A DNA stretch of 64,000 bases from Alopecurus myosuroides. Taxonomy: Eukaryota > Streptophyta > Magnoliopsida > Poales > Poaceae. This document shows, in pieces, positions 10,256 through 23,378 of the stretch. The DNA lies in the NCBI GenBank assembly GCA_028641055.1, contig CM054061.1, positions 53,300,081 to 53,364,080 of the forward strand. Direction: 5' to 3'. Each line of letters starts with the position of its first letter. The stretch's first letter is position 1. The translations under genes and the position numbers were made by a program. The notes under the pieces are model-generated. The model ran no database searches, was not told where the DNA came from, and worked only from the letters and a program-made list of their open reading frames with translations.

Positions 10256-13200
10256 GTCCGGGTCCCCACACAAGCTAGAGGGTGGCATAACATGTTAGTA
10301 TAGGTGTGTTGTGGTCTTTGGATGGCAAAGATTGCACTCCGGGGTGTGACCCGCTTCACCGACGTCTGTTTCTCCCTCGTGAGTTTACATGCGCTTATAG
10401 TGCGAAAGTCCCTTATCGGACGAAACGTCGGGAATCTTCCGAAGAGTTGGGTTCTACCAACTTGTTTTATGTTCCTATGGGATACCCTAACACAACCAAG
10501 CAGCTGGTTCCACAATGCTACCCCCTTTCGACGCCGTTACCGCGTGTATCCGTATAAGTCCGGTATTTCTCCAGCGGGTCTAGGTTTTCACCGGAGGGGG
10601 GCTACGGAGCGTCCGGAACCTTTCACAAGCTAGAGGGTGCCATAACATGTTAGTATAGGTGTGTTGTGGTCTTTGGATGGCAAAGATTAAACTCCGGGGT
10701 GTGACCCGCTTCACCGGCGTCCGTTTCTCCCTCGTGAGTTTACATGCGCTTATAGGGTGAAAGTCCCTTATCGGACGAAACGTCGGGAATCTTCCGAAGA
10801 GTTGGGTTCTACCAACTTGTTTTATGTTCCTATGGGATACCCTAACACAACCAAGCAGCTGGTTCCACAATGCTACCCCCTTTCGACGCCGTTACCGCGT
10901 GTATCCGTATAAGTCCGGTATTTCTCCAGCGGGTCTAGGTTTTCACCGGAGGGGGGCTACGGAGCGTCCGGGTCCCCACACAAGCTAGAGGGTGGCATAA
11001 CATGTTAGTATAGGTGTGTTGTGGTCTTTGGATGGCAAAGATTGCACTCCGGGGTGTGACCCGCTTCACCGGCGTCCGTTTCTCCCTCGTGAGTTTACAT
11101 GCGCTTATAGGGTGAAAGTCCCTTATCGGACGAAACGTCGGGAATCTTCCGAAGAGTTGGGTTCTACCAACTTGTTTTATGTTCCTATGGGATACCCTAA
11201 CACAACCAAGCAGCTGGTTCCACAATGCTACCCCCTTTCGACGCCGTTACCGCGTGTATCCGTATAAGTCCGGTATTTCTCCAGCGGGTCTAGGTTTTCA
11301 CCGGAGGGGGGCTACGGAGCGTCTGGGTCCCCACACAAGCTAGAGGGTGGCATAACGTGTTAGTATAGGTGTGTTGTGGTCTTTGGATGGCAAAGATTGC
11401 ACTCCGGGGTGTGACCCGCTTCACCGGCGTCCGTTTCTCCCTCGTGAGTTTACATGCGCTTATAGGGTGAAAGTCCCTTATCGGACGAAACGTCGGGAAT
11501 CTTCCGAAGAGTTGGGTTCTACCAACTTGTTTTATGTTCCTATGGGATACCCTAACACAACCAAGCAGCTGGTTCCACAATGCTACCCCTTTCGACGCCG
11601 TTACCGCGTGTATCCGTATAAGTCCGGTATTTCTCCAGCGGGTCTAGGTTTTCACCGGAGGGGGGCTACGGAGCGTCCGGGTCCCCACACAAGCTAGAGG
11701 GTGGCATAACATGTTAGTATAGGTGTGTTGTGGTCTTTGGATGGCAAAGATTGCACTCCGGGGTGTGACCCGCTTCACCGGCGTCCGTTTCTCCCTCGTG
11801 AGTTTACATGCGCTTATAGGGTGAAAGTCCCTTATCGGACGAAACGTCGGGAATCTTCCGAAGAGTTGGGTTCTACCAACTTGTTTTATGTTCCTATGGG
11901 CTACCCTAACACAAACAAGCATCTGGTTCCACAATGCTACCCCCTTTCGACGCCGTTACCGCGTGTATCCGTATAAGTCCGGTATTTCTCCAGCGGGTCT
12001 AGGTTTTCACCGGAGGGGGGCTACGGAGCGTCCGGAACCTTTCACAAGCTAGAGGGTGCCATAACATGTTAGTATAGGTGTGTTGTGGTCTTTGGATGGC
12101 AAAGATTGCACTCCGGGGTGTGACCCGCTTCACCGGCGTCCGTTTCTCCCTCGTGAGTTTACATGCGCTTATAGGGTGAAAGTCCCTTATCGGACGAAAC
12201 GTCGGGAATCTTCCGAAGAGTTGGGTTCTACCAACTTGTTTTATGTTCCTATGGGATACCCTAACACAACCAAGCAGCTGGTTCCACAATGCTACCCCTT
12301 TCGACGCCGTTACCGCGTGTATCCGTATAAGTCCGGTATTTCTCCAGCGGGTCTAGGTTTTCACTGGAGGGGGGCTACGGAGCGTCCGGGTCCCCACACA
12401 AGCTAGAGGGTGGCATAACATGTTAGTATAGGTGTGTTGTGGTCTTTGGATGGCAAAGATTGCACTCCGGGGTGTGACCCGCTTCACCGGCGTCCGTTTC
12501 TCCCTCGTGAGTTTACATGCGCTTATAGGGTGAAAGTCCCTTATCGGACGAAACGTCGGGAATCTTCCGAAGAGTTGGGTTCTACCAACTTGTTTTATGT
12601 TCCTATGGGCTACCCTAACACAAACAAGCATCTGGTTCCACAATGCTACCCCCTTTCGACGCCGTTACCGCGTGTATCCGTATAAGTCCGGTATTTCTCC
12701 TGCGGGTCTAGGTTTTCACCGGAGGGGGGCTACGGAGCGTCCGGAACCTTTCACAAGCTAGAGGGTGCCATAACATGTTAGTATAGGTGTGTTGTGGTCT
12801 TTGGATGGCAAAGATAAAACTCCGGGGTGTGACCCGCTTCACCGGCGTCCGTTTCTCCCTCGTGAGTTTACATGCGCTTATAGGGTGAAAGTCCCTTATC
12901 GGACGAAACGTCGGGAATCTTCCGAAGAGTTGGGTTCTACCAACTTGTTTTATGTTCCTATGGGATACCCTAACACAACCAAGCAGCTGGTTCCACAATG
13001 ATACCCCCTTTCGACGCCGTTACCGCGTGTATCCGTATAAGTCCGGTATTTCTCCAGCGGGTCTAGGTTTTCACCGGAGGGGGACTACGGAGCGTCCGGG
13101 TCCCCACACAAGCTAGAGGGTGGCATAACATGTTAGTATAGGTGTGTTGTGGTCTTTGGATGGCAAAGATTGCACTCCGGGGTGTGACCCGCTTCACCGG

Positions 13201-16200
13201 CGTCCGTTTCTCCCTCGTGAGTTTACATGCGCTTATAGGGTGAAAGTCCCTTATCGGACGAAACGTCGGGAATCTTCCGAAGAGTTGGGTTCTACCAACT
13301 TGTTTTATGTTCCTATGGGCTACCCTAACACAAACAAGCATCTGGTTCCACAATGCTACCCCCTTTCGACGCCGTTACCGCGTGTATCCGTATAAGTCCG
13401 GTATTTCTCCTGCGGGTCTAGGTTTTCACCGGAGGGGGCTACGGAGCGTCCGGAACCTTTCACAAGCTAGAGGGTGCCATACCATGTTAGTATAGGTGTG
13501 TTGTGGTCTTTGGATGGCAAAGATTGCACTCCGGGGTGTGACCCGCTTCACCGGCGTCCGTTTCTCCCTCGTGAGTTTACATGCGCTTATAGGGTGAAAG
13601 TCCCTTATCGGACGAAACGTCGGGAATCTTCCGAAGAGTTGGGTTCTACCAACTTGTTTTATGTTCCTATGGGATACCCTAACACAACCAAGCAGCTGGT
13701 TCCACAATGCTACCCCCTTTCGACGCTGTTACCGCGTGTATCCGTATAAGTCTAGTATTTCTCCAGCGGGTCTAGGTTTTCACCGGAGGGGGGCTACGGA
13801 GCGTCCGGGTCCCCACAAAAGCTAGAGGGTGGCATAACATGTTAGTATAGGTGTGTTGTGGTATTTGGATGGCAAAGATTAAACTCCGGGGTGTGACCCG
13901 CTTCACCGGCGTCCGTTTCTCCCTCGTGAGTTTACATGCGCTTATAGGGTGAAAGTCCCTTATCGGACGAAACGTCGGGAATCTTCCGAAGAGTTGGGTT
14001 CTACCAACTTGTTTTATGTTCCTATGGGCTACCCTAACACAACCAAGCAGCTGGTTCCACAATGCTACCCCCTTTCGACGCCGTTACCGCGTGTATCCGT
14101 ATAAGTCCGGTATTTCTCCAGCGGGTCTAGGTTTTCACCGGAGGGGGGCTACGGAGCGTCCGGAACCTTTCACAAGCTAGAGGGTGCCATACCATGTTAG
14201 TATAGGTGTGTTGTGGTCTTTGGATGGCAAAGATTGCACTCCGGGGTGTGACCCGCTTCACCGGCGTCCGTTTCTCCCTCGTGAGTTTACATGCGCTTAT
14301 AGGGTGAAAGTCCCTTATCGGACGAAACGTCGGGAATCTTCCGAAGAGTTGGCTTCTACCAACTTGTTTTATGTTCCTATGGGATACCCTAACACAAACA
14401 AGCAGCTGGTTCCACAATGCTACCCCCTTTCGACGCCGTTACCGCGTGTATCCGTATAAGTCCGGTATTTCTCCAGCGGGTCTAGGTTTTCACCGGAGGG
14501 GGGCTACGGAGCGTCCGGGTCCCCACAAAAGCTAGAGGGTGGCATAACATGTTAGTATAGGTGTGTTGTGGTCTTTGGATGGCAAAGATTAAACTCCGGG
14601 GTGTGACCCGCTTCACCGGCGTCCGTTTCTCCCTCGTGAGTTTACATGCGCTTATAGGGTGAAAGTCCCTTATCGGACGAAACGTCGGGAATCTTCCGAA
14701 GAGTTGGGTTCTACCAACTTGTTTTATGTTACTATGGGCTACCCTAACACAAACAAGCATCTGGTTCCACAATGCTACCCCCTTTCGACGCCGTTACCGC
14801 GTGTATCCGTATAAGTCCGGTATTTCTCCTGCGGGTCTAGGTTTTCACCGGAGGGGGCTACGGAGCGTCCGGAACCTTTCACAAGCTAGAGGGTGCCATA
14901 CCATGTTATTATAGGTGTGTTGTGGTCATTGGATGGCAAAGATTGCACTCCGGGGTGTGACCCGCTTCACCGGCGTCCGTTTCTCCCTCGTGAGTTTACA
15001 TGCGCTTATAGGGTGAAAGTCCCTTATCGGACGAAACGTCGGGAATCTTCCGAAGAGTTGGGTTCTACCAACTTGTTTTATGTTCCTATGGGATACCCTA
15101 ACACAACCAAGCAGCTGGTTCCACAATGCTACCCCCTTTCGACGCTGTTACCGCGTGTATCCGTATAAGTCTGGTATTTCTCCAGCGGGTCTAGGTTTTC
15201 ACCGGAGGGGGGCTACGGAGCGTCCGGGTCCCCACACAAGCTAGAGGGTGGCATAACATGTTAGTATAGGTGTGTTGTGGTCTTTGGATGGCAAAGATTG
15301 CACTCCGGGGTGTGACCCGCTTCACCGGCGTCCGTTTCTCCCTCGTGAGTTTACATGCGCTTATAGGGTGAAAGTCCCTTATCGGACGAAACGTCGGGAA
15401 TCTTCCGAAGAGTTGGGTTATACCAACTTGTTTTATGTTCCTATGGGCTACCCTAACACAAACAAGCATCTGGTTCCACAATGCTACCCCCTTTCGACGC
15501 CGTTACCGCGTGTATCCGTATAAGTCCGGTATTTCTCCTGCGGGTCTAGGTTTTCACCGGAGGGGGCTACGGAGCGTCCGGAACCTTTCACAAGCTAGAG
15601 GGTGCCATACCATGTTAGTATAGGTGTGTTGTGGTCTTTGGATGGCAAAGATTGCACTCCGGGGTGTGACCCGCTTCACCGGCGTCCGTTTCTCCCTCGT
15701 GAGTTTACATGCGCTTATAGGGTGAAAGTCCCTTATCGGACGAAACGTCGGGAATCTTCCGAAGAGTTGGGTTCTACCAACTTGTTTTATGTTCCTATGG
15801 GCTACCCTAACACAAACAAGCATCTGGTTCCACAATGCTACCCCCTTTCGACGCCGTTACCGCGTGTATCCGTATAAGTCCGGTATTTCTCCTGCGGGTC
15901 TAGGTTTTCACCGGAGGGGGCTACGGAGCGTCCGGAACCTTTCACAACCTAGAGGGTGCCATACCATGTTAGTATAGGTGTGTTGTGGTCTTTGGATGGC
16001 AAAGATTGCACTCCGGGGTGTGACCCGCTTCACCGACGTCCGTTTCTCCCTCGTGAGTTTACATGCGCTTATAGGGTGAAAGTCCCTTATCGGACGAAAC
16101 GTCGGGAATCTTCCGAAGAGTTGGGTTCTACCAACTTGTTTTATGTTCCTATGGGCTACCCTAACACAACCAAGCAGCTGGTTCCACAATGCTACCCCCT

Positions 16201-19200
16201 TTCGACGCCGTTACCGCGTGTATCCGTATAAGTCCGGTATTTCTCCATCGGGTCTAGGTTTTCACCGGAGGGGGGCTACGGAGCGTCCGGAACCTTTCAC
16301 AAGCTAGAGGGTGCCATACCATGTTAGTATAGGTGTGTTGTGGTCTTTGGATGGCAAAGATTGCACTCCGGGGTGTGACCCGCTTCACCGGCGTCCGTTT
16401 CTCCCTCGTGAGTTTACATGCGCTTATAGGGTGAAAGTCCCTTATCGGACGAAACGTCGGGAATCTTCCGAAGAGTTGGGTTCTACCAACTTGTTTTATG
16501 TTCCTATGGGATACCCTAACACAACCAAGCAGCTGGTTCCACAATGCTACCCCCTTTCGACGCTGTTACCGCGTGTATCCGTATAAGTCTGGTATTTCTC
16601 CAGCGGGTCTAGGTTTTCACCGGAGGGGGGCTACGGAGCGTCCGGGTCCCCACACAAGCTAGAGGGTGGCATAACATGTTAGTATAGGTGTGTTGTGGTC
16701 TTTGGATGGCAAAGATTGCACTCCGGGGTGTGACCCGCTTCATCGGCGTCTGTTTCTCCCTCGTGAGTTTACATGCGCTTATAGGGTGAAAGTCCCTTAT
16801 CGGACGAAACGTCGGGAATCTTCCGAAGAGTTGGGTTCTACCAACTTGTTTTATGTTCCTATGGGATACCCTAACACAACCAAGCAGCTGGTTCCACAAT
16901 GCTACCCCCTTTCGACGCCGTTACCGCGTGTATCCGTATAAGTCCGGTATTTCTCCAGCGGGTCTAGGTTTTCATCGGAGGGGGGGCTACGGAGCGTCCG
17001 GGTCCCCACACAAGCTAGAGGGTGGCATAACATGTTAGTATAGGTGTGTTGTGGTCTTTGTATGGCAAAGATTGCACTCCGGGGTGTGACCCGCTTCACC
17101 GGCGTCCGTTTCTCCCTCGTGAGTTTACATGCGCTTATAGGGTGAAAGTCCCTTATCGGACGAAACGTCGGGAATCTTCCGAAGAGTTGGGTTCTACCAA
17201 CTTGTTTTATGTTCCTATGGGCTACCCTAACACAAACAAGCATCTGGTTCCACAATGCTACCCCCTTTCGACGCCGTTACCGCGTGTATCCGTATAAGTC
17301 CGGTATTTCTCCAGCGGGTCTAGGTTTTCACCGGAGGGGGGCTACGGAGCGTCCGGAACCTTTCACAAGATAGAGGGTGCCATACCATGTTAGTATAGGT
17401 GTGTTGTGGTCTTTGGATGGCAAAGATTGCACTCCGGGGTGTGACCCGCTTCACCGGCGTCCGTTTCTCCCTCGTGAGTTTACATGCGCTTATAGGGTGA
17501 AAGTCCCTTATCGGACGAAACGTCGGGAATCTTCCGAAGAGTTGGGTTCTACCAACTTGTTTTATGTTCCTATGGGATACCCTAACACAACCAAGCAGCT
17601 GGTTCCACAATGCTACCCCCTTTCGACGCTGTTACCGCGTGTATCCGTATAAGTCTGGTATTTCTCCAGCGGGTCTAGGTTTTCACCGGAGGGGGGCTAC
17701 GGAGCGTCCGGGTCCCCACACAAGCTAGAGGGTGGCATAACATGTTAGTATAGGTGTGTTGTGGTCTTTTGATGGCAAAGATTGCACTCCGGGGTGTGAC
17801 CCGCTTCACCGGCGTCCGTTTCTCCCTCGTGAGTTTACATGCGCTTATAGGGTGAAAGTCCCTTATCGGACGAAACGTCGGGAATCTTCCGAAGAGTTGG
17901 GTTCTACCAACTTGTTTTATGTTCCTATGGGATACCCTAACACAACCATGCAGCTGGTTCCACAATGCTACCCCCTTTCGACGCCGTTACCGCGTGTATC
18001 CGTATAAGTCCGGTATTTCTCCAGCGGGTCTAGGTTTTCATCGGAGGGGGGCTACGGAGCGTCCGGGTCCCCACACAAGCTAGAGGGTGGCATAACATGT
18101 TAGTATAGGTGTGTTGTGGTCTTTGTATGGCAAAGATTGCACTCCGGGGTGTGACCCGCTTCACCGGCGTCCGTTTCTCCCTCGTGAGTTTACATGCGCT
18201 TATAGGGTGAAAGTCCCTTATCGGACGAAACGTCGGGAATCTTCCGAAGAGTTGGGTTCTACCAACTTGTTTTATGTTCCTATGGGCTACCCTAACACAA
18301 ACAAGCATCTGGTTCCACAATGCTACCCCCTTTCGACGCCGTTACCGCGTGTATCCGTATAAGTCCGGTATTTCTCCTGCGGGTCTAGGTTTTCACCGGA
18401 GGGGGCTACGGAGCGTCCGGAACCTTTCACAACCTAGAGGGTGCCATACCATGTTAGTATAGGTGTGTTGTGGTCTTTGGATGGCAAAGATTGCACTCCG
18501 GGGTGTGACCCGCTTCACCGACGTCCGTTTCTCCCTCGTGAGTTTACATGCGCTTATAGGGTGAAAGTCCCTTATCGGACGAAACGTCGGGAATCTTCCG
18601 AAGAGTTGGGTTCTACCAACTTGTTTTATGTTCCTATGGGCTACCCTAACACAACCAAGCAGCTGGTTCCACAATGCTACCCCCTTTCGACGCCGTTACC
18701 GCGTGTATCCGTATAAGTCCGGTATTTCTCCAGCGGGTCTAGGTTTTCACCGGAGGGGGGCTACGGAGCGTCCGGAACCTTTCACAAGCTAGAGGGTGCC
18801 ATACCATGTTAGTATAGGTGTGTTGTGGTCTTTGGATGGCAAAGATTGCACTCCGGGGTGTGACCCGCTTCACCGGCGTCCGTTTCTCCCTCGTGAGTTT
18901 ACATGCGCTTATAGGGTGAAAGTCCCTTATCGGACGAAACGTCGGGAATCTTCCGAAGAGTTGGGTTCTACCAACTTGTTTTATGTTCCTATGGGATACC
19001 CTAACACAACCAAGCAGCTGGTTCCACAATGCTACCCCCTTTCGACGCTGTTACCGCGTGTATCCGTATAAGTCTGGTATTTCTCCAGCGGGTCTAGGTT
19101 TTCACCGGAGGGGGGCTACGGAGCGTCCGGGTCCCCACACAAGCTAGAGGGTGGCATAACATGTTAGTATAGGTGTGTTGTGGTCTTTGGATGGCAAAGA

Positions 19201-21261
19201 TTGCACTCCGGGGTGTGACCCGCTTCATCGGCGTCCGTTTCTCCCTCGTGAGTTTACATGCGCTTATAGGGTGAAAGTCCCTTATCGGACGAAACGTCGG
19301 GAATCTTCCGAAGAGTTGGGTTCTACCAACTTGTTTTATGTTCCTATGGGATACCCTAACACAACCAAGCAGCTGGTTCCACAATGCTACCCCCTTTCGA
19401 CGCCGTTACCGCGTGTATCCGTATAAGTCCGGTATTTCTCCAGCGGGTCTAGGTTTTCATCGGAGGGGGGCTACGGAGCGTCCGGGTCCCCACACAAGCT
19501 AGAGGGTGGCATAACATGTTAGTATAGGTGTGTTGTGGTCTTTGTATGGCAAAGATTGCACTCCGGGGTGTGACCCGCTTCACCGGCGTCCGTTTCTCCC
19601 TCGTGAGTTTACATGCGCTTATAGGGTGAAAGTCCCTTATCGGACGAAACGTCGGGAATCTTCCGAAGAGTTGGGTTCTAACAACTTGTTTTATGTTCCT
19701 ATGGGCTACCCTAACACAAACAAGCATCTGGTTCCACAATGCTACCCCCTTTCGACGCCGTTACCGCGTGTATCCGTATAAGTCCGGTATTTCTCCAGCG
19801 GGTCTAGGTTTTCACCGGAGGGGGGCTACGGAGCGTCCGGAACCTTTCACAAGCTAGAGGGTGTCATACCATGTTAGTATAGGTGTGTTGTGGTCTTTGG
19901 ATGGCAAAGATTGCACTCCGGGGTGTGACCCGCTTCACCGGCGTCCGTTTCTCCCTCGTGAGTTTACATGCGCTTATAGGGTGAAAGTCCCTTATCGGAC
20001 GAAACGTCGGGAATCTTCCGAAGAGTTGGGTTCTACCAACTTGTTTTATGTTCCTATGGGATACCCTAACACAACCAAGCAGCTGGTTCCACAATGCTAC
20101 CCCCTTTCGACGCTGTTACCGCGTGTATCCGTATAAGTCTGGTATTTCTCCAGCGGGTCTAGGTTTTCACCGGAGGGGGGCTACGGAGCGTCCGGGTCCC
20201 CACACAAGCTAGAGGGTGGCATAACATGTTAGTATAGGTGTGTTGTGGTCTTTTGATGGCAAAGATTGCACTCCGGGGTGTGACCCGCTTCACCGGCGTC
20301 CGTTTCTCCCTCGTGAGTTTACATGCGCTTATAGGGTGAAAGTCCCTTATCGGACGAAACGTCGGGAATCTTCCGAAGAGTTGGGTTCTACCAACTTGTT
20401 TTATGTTCCTATGGGATACCCTAACACAACCAAGCAGCTGGTTCCACAATGCTACCCCCTTTCGACGCCGTTACCGCGTGTATCCGTATAAGTCCGGTAT
20501 TTCTCCAGCGGGTCTAGGTTTTCATCGGAGGGGGGCTACGGAGCGTCCGGGTCCCCACACAAGCTAGAGGGTGGCATAACATGTTAGTATAGGTGTGTTG
20601 TGGTCTTTGTATGGCAAAGATTGCACTCCGGGGTGTGACCCGCTTCACCGGCGTCCGTTTCTCCCTCGTGAGTTTACATGCGCTTATAGGGTGAAAGTCC
20701 CTTATCGGACGAAACGTCGGGAATCTTCCGAAGAGTTGGGTTCTACGAACTTGTTTTATGTTCCTATGGGCTACCCTAACACAAACAAGCATCTGGTTCC
20801 ACAATGCTACCCCCTTTCGACGCCGTTACCGCGTGTATCCGTATAAGTCCGGTATTTCTCCAGCGGGTCTAGGTTTTCACCGGAGGGGGGCTACGGAGCG
20901 TCCGGAACCTTTCACAAGCTAGAGGGTGCCATACCATGTTAGTATAGGTGTGTTGTGGTCTTTGGATGGCAAAGATTGCACTCCGGGGTGTGACCCGCTT
21001 CACCGACGTCCGTTTCTCCCTCGTGAGTTTACATGCGCTTATAGGGTGAAAGTCCCTTATCGGACGAAACGTCGGGAATCTTCCGAAGAGTTGGGTTCTA
21101 CCAACTTGTTTTATGTTCCTATGGGCTACCCTAACACAAACAAGCATCTGGTTCCACAATGCTACCCCCTTTCGACGCCGTTACCGCGTGTATCCGTATA
21201 AGTCCGGTATTTCTCCTGCGGGTCTAGGTTTTCACCGGAGGGGGGCTACGGAGCGTCCGGG
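10256..21261 (+). repeat. Satellite array, 31 monomers of about 355 bp
   Basis: About 31 head-to-tail monomers of 354-356 bp. Two junction variants alternate: type A reads GTCCGGGTCCCCACA and type B reads GTCCGGAACCTTTCACA before the shared CTAGAGGGTG. Linked variants include GGGCTACC versus GGGATACC and CTCCTGCGGG versus CTCCAGCGGG. Monomers 5-15 mostly alternate A and B (about 709-bp dimers); monomers 17-30 form two 7-monomer units. The left end is cut by the retrotransposon; the right end stops at 21261. Short open frames recur on both strands of each unit but shift between copies and are not genes. I do not recognise the family name. Confidence 0.95.
15900..20868 (+). repeat. Two copies of a 7-monomer higher-order repeat (about 2485 bp)
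   Basis: Private variants recur at a spacing of 2484-2485 bp: CACCGACGTCC at 16033 and 18518, CATCGGCG at 16741 and 19226, TTTGTATGG at about 17058/19542 and 18123/20607, and TTTTGATGG at about 17767/20251. The monomer order B B A A B A A is the same in both copies. A third copy begins at 20869 but ends after one monomer. Confidence 0.85.
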
Positions 21262-21713
21262 TGCAATATATAGAGGTCTACTACAAATGTAGATTCTATC
21301 CTGCTGGTGCCCAGGAGACAAAAAACAGTTTCAAATATCAAACCGTTCAATCCAGCTTATCATCATACAAAACAACAATATTTTTGCACATTTTAAAGGC
21401 ATGTTGTGCATTTAGTTATAATTATATTATGTACTCCCTCTGACACTTATTTAGAGATGAAGTAGTTAAAATTTTGTTGAGATGGTAATAGTATGTTTCT
21501 CACTGTGCTAGTGAGGACCTATATAACAAAAAAAAAACTGTTGTCACGATGGTAATACTATTTTTTTAAAGACATGTTGTGCTTGTTGAGATGGTAATAA
21601 TTTTATTTTTGACCGAAAACTAGCAAAAAAAAAACAGTTACACCTGTTAAAGGCATGTTGTGCTTGTTGAGATGGTAGTATTTTTTACTCTAGAAAAAAA
21701 AAAAACAGTTTCA
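21262..21713. other. AT-rich junction between satellite and CACTA element 1
   Basis: It contains three diverged copies of a segment reading TTAAAGGCATGTTGTGC, with GTTGAGATGGTAATA following or nearby (near 21394, 21568 and 21648), and A-runs. No CACTA terminus is found here. It may be the interior of the CACTA element or unrelated flank. Confidence 0.45.
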
Positions 21714-21795
21714 CCTAAGCCGACGGCATGCCGTCGGCGTATGTACAAGTTTTTTTTTCCGCGCTACCTAAGCCGACGGCATGCCGTCGGCGTAT
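21714..21795 (+). repeat. Left subterminal palindromic repeats of CACTA element 1
   Basis: Two copies of a 29-bp unit contain the perfect 20-bp palindrome centred on GGCATGCC (first copy 21719-21738). They share CCGTCGGCGTA with the right subterminal repeats, the expected TNPA-binding class of site. Confidence 0.75.
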
Positions 21796-23378
21796 CTAAA
21801 AGTTATTTTTTGTTTAGCGCTGCCTACCCGCGAAGTGGATCTCGTCTTCTCACCTCCTAACCCGCAGAAGAGGAACTCGCCCTCTTGCTCATCCGCCGCC
21901 GCCCTAGCACATCCCGCCGCCGCCCTGCTCACATCCCGCGCGCCGCCTCCCTGCTCACATCCCGCCGCCGCCCTAGCTCACATCCCGCCGCCGCCCCGTC
22001 CCTCTCACCTCTACAAACAGGTCGCCCCCAAGCCAGAGGATGGGCGGACCAGAGGACGGGGAGGCGTTTCGATCTGTACCCGCCTGACCTTCAACCGGAG
22101 AAGACCCAGGTCCAGCGGACTTCGCCGGCCTCCCTCCCCTGCGGCGCGGTCAGCAACCCCGAGCTCGCCATTCGGTCGATTTGCTTTTGCCCTTTTCCTC
22201 GTTTACTTCCTGCAGATTAGTCGGGGGTAGCTATCCAATTATTTTACCTGCAGCGTTGGCCTAGCAGTGCTAGATTGTGTCAAGTAGATCTTATAGTGGT
22301 TCACAATAGTTCAGTCAAGCAGAGTGCAATATTTGCACGTTCTGTTGGCATCTTCAGTTTCCCGTTGATCAAATGCAGGCCACCAAAATGTTGGAATATA
22401 CTTTCCTGATACTGATGGCCAAAAGGGTTTACACCTTGGATAGAATCTTCAACATAACCTGTATATGTTGTTTTCCTCTAGCTGGCCAAACAAAGGATTG
22501 GTTCTTATTTCGGGCCACTCGGTTTAGAATCTCCAACATGATATGTTTGTGTTGCTTCGTTCGTAGTATGGGTCAATCAATTTAGAATCTCCAACATGAC
22601 CTGTATATCTTGCTTTCCTCTGGCTGGCCAATCAACGTATCTTTCTTTTAGCATGGGTCATTCATCAGTTGCACATTAGATGATATTTGTCTTCAATATT
22701 ACCATTGTTGAATGATGTTGAATGATAACAGTAGGGGATGTCATTTTCTGAATTCTGAAATGTTAGGATTCATGAATATTTTGTTGTGTGACTTATATTT
22801 CAATGGAAAAATGATTTGTTTTTTTTTGTTTAGATGGATGAATTGGCAAAAAAACGTCGGCATTTGATTGTGAAAGCAAATCTGAGATACATATGGATGC
22901 AGACTCTGTATTATGGATTTGCTATGCACTATTTATGTATTTTGGATCTTGTTATGTGCTGTCTAATCTTATCTGTGATACTAAAATGTGTTCATTTTTT
23001 TCTAAAATATAATATTTATGTTCTGAAATTAGGTGTACTGTAGATATTATAGATTTCAATTTTTTTAACTCGCATATTATCTGCTACAGTGTAGGTGCCG
23101 CCAGGACACGCCATCGATCCCGACCCCGCCGCCGCTGTCTGGAGCCGCCATGACACGCCATTGATCCTCGACCCCGCCACACCATCGATCCTCGACCCCG
23201 TCACGCCGTTGTTCGACTACGTCCTCTACCGCCGCGGGTGAGCTAGAACTCTGTCTTCTCCCTCGCATTTTTTTGTCGCGTCACCTAGGTGTCATTTCCC
23301 GTCCGCAAGCGTTACGAAGATAAATATGCAATAGTGGTAGGCATATTTTGAACCGTAACGCTTGCGGCATTTACGGGA
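21796..23378 (+). other. Leader and putative 5' introns of CACTA element 1
   Basis: A GC-rich stretch at 21840-22230, with repeated CCGCCGCC triplets, looks like an untranslated first exon. The AT-rich remainder looks like intron. A 12-bp stem (23305-23316 with 23354-23365) lies just before the large hairpin. No coding exon can be supported. Confidence 0.4.

Noticed and set aside
10256..21261. Dozens of 83-96-codon open frames on both strands of the satellite
   Set aside because: They repeat with the monomer, exist on both strands at once and change length by point variants; nothing suggests coding constraint.
10256..21261. CRISPR-like regular repeats
   Set aside because: Whole 355-bp units are repeated without unique spacers, and the context is a plant nuclear genome.
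21430..21460. Stowaway MITE end (TACTCCCTCTG)
   Set aside because: Only one short half-terminus is seen and no matching inverted end nearby.
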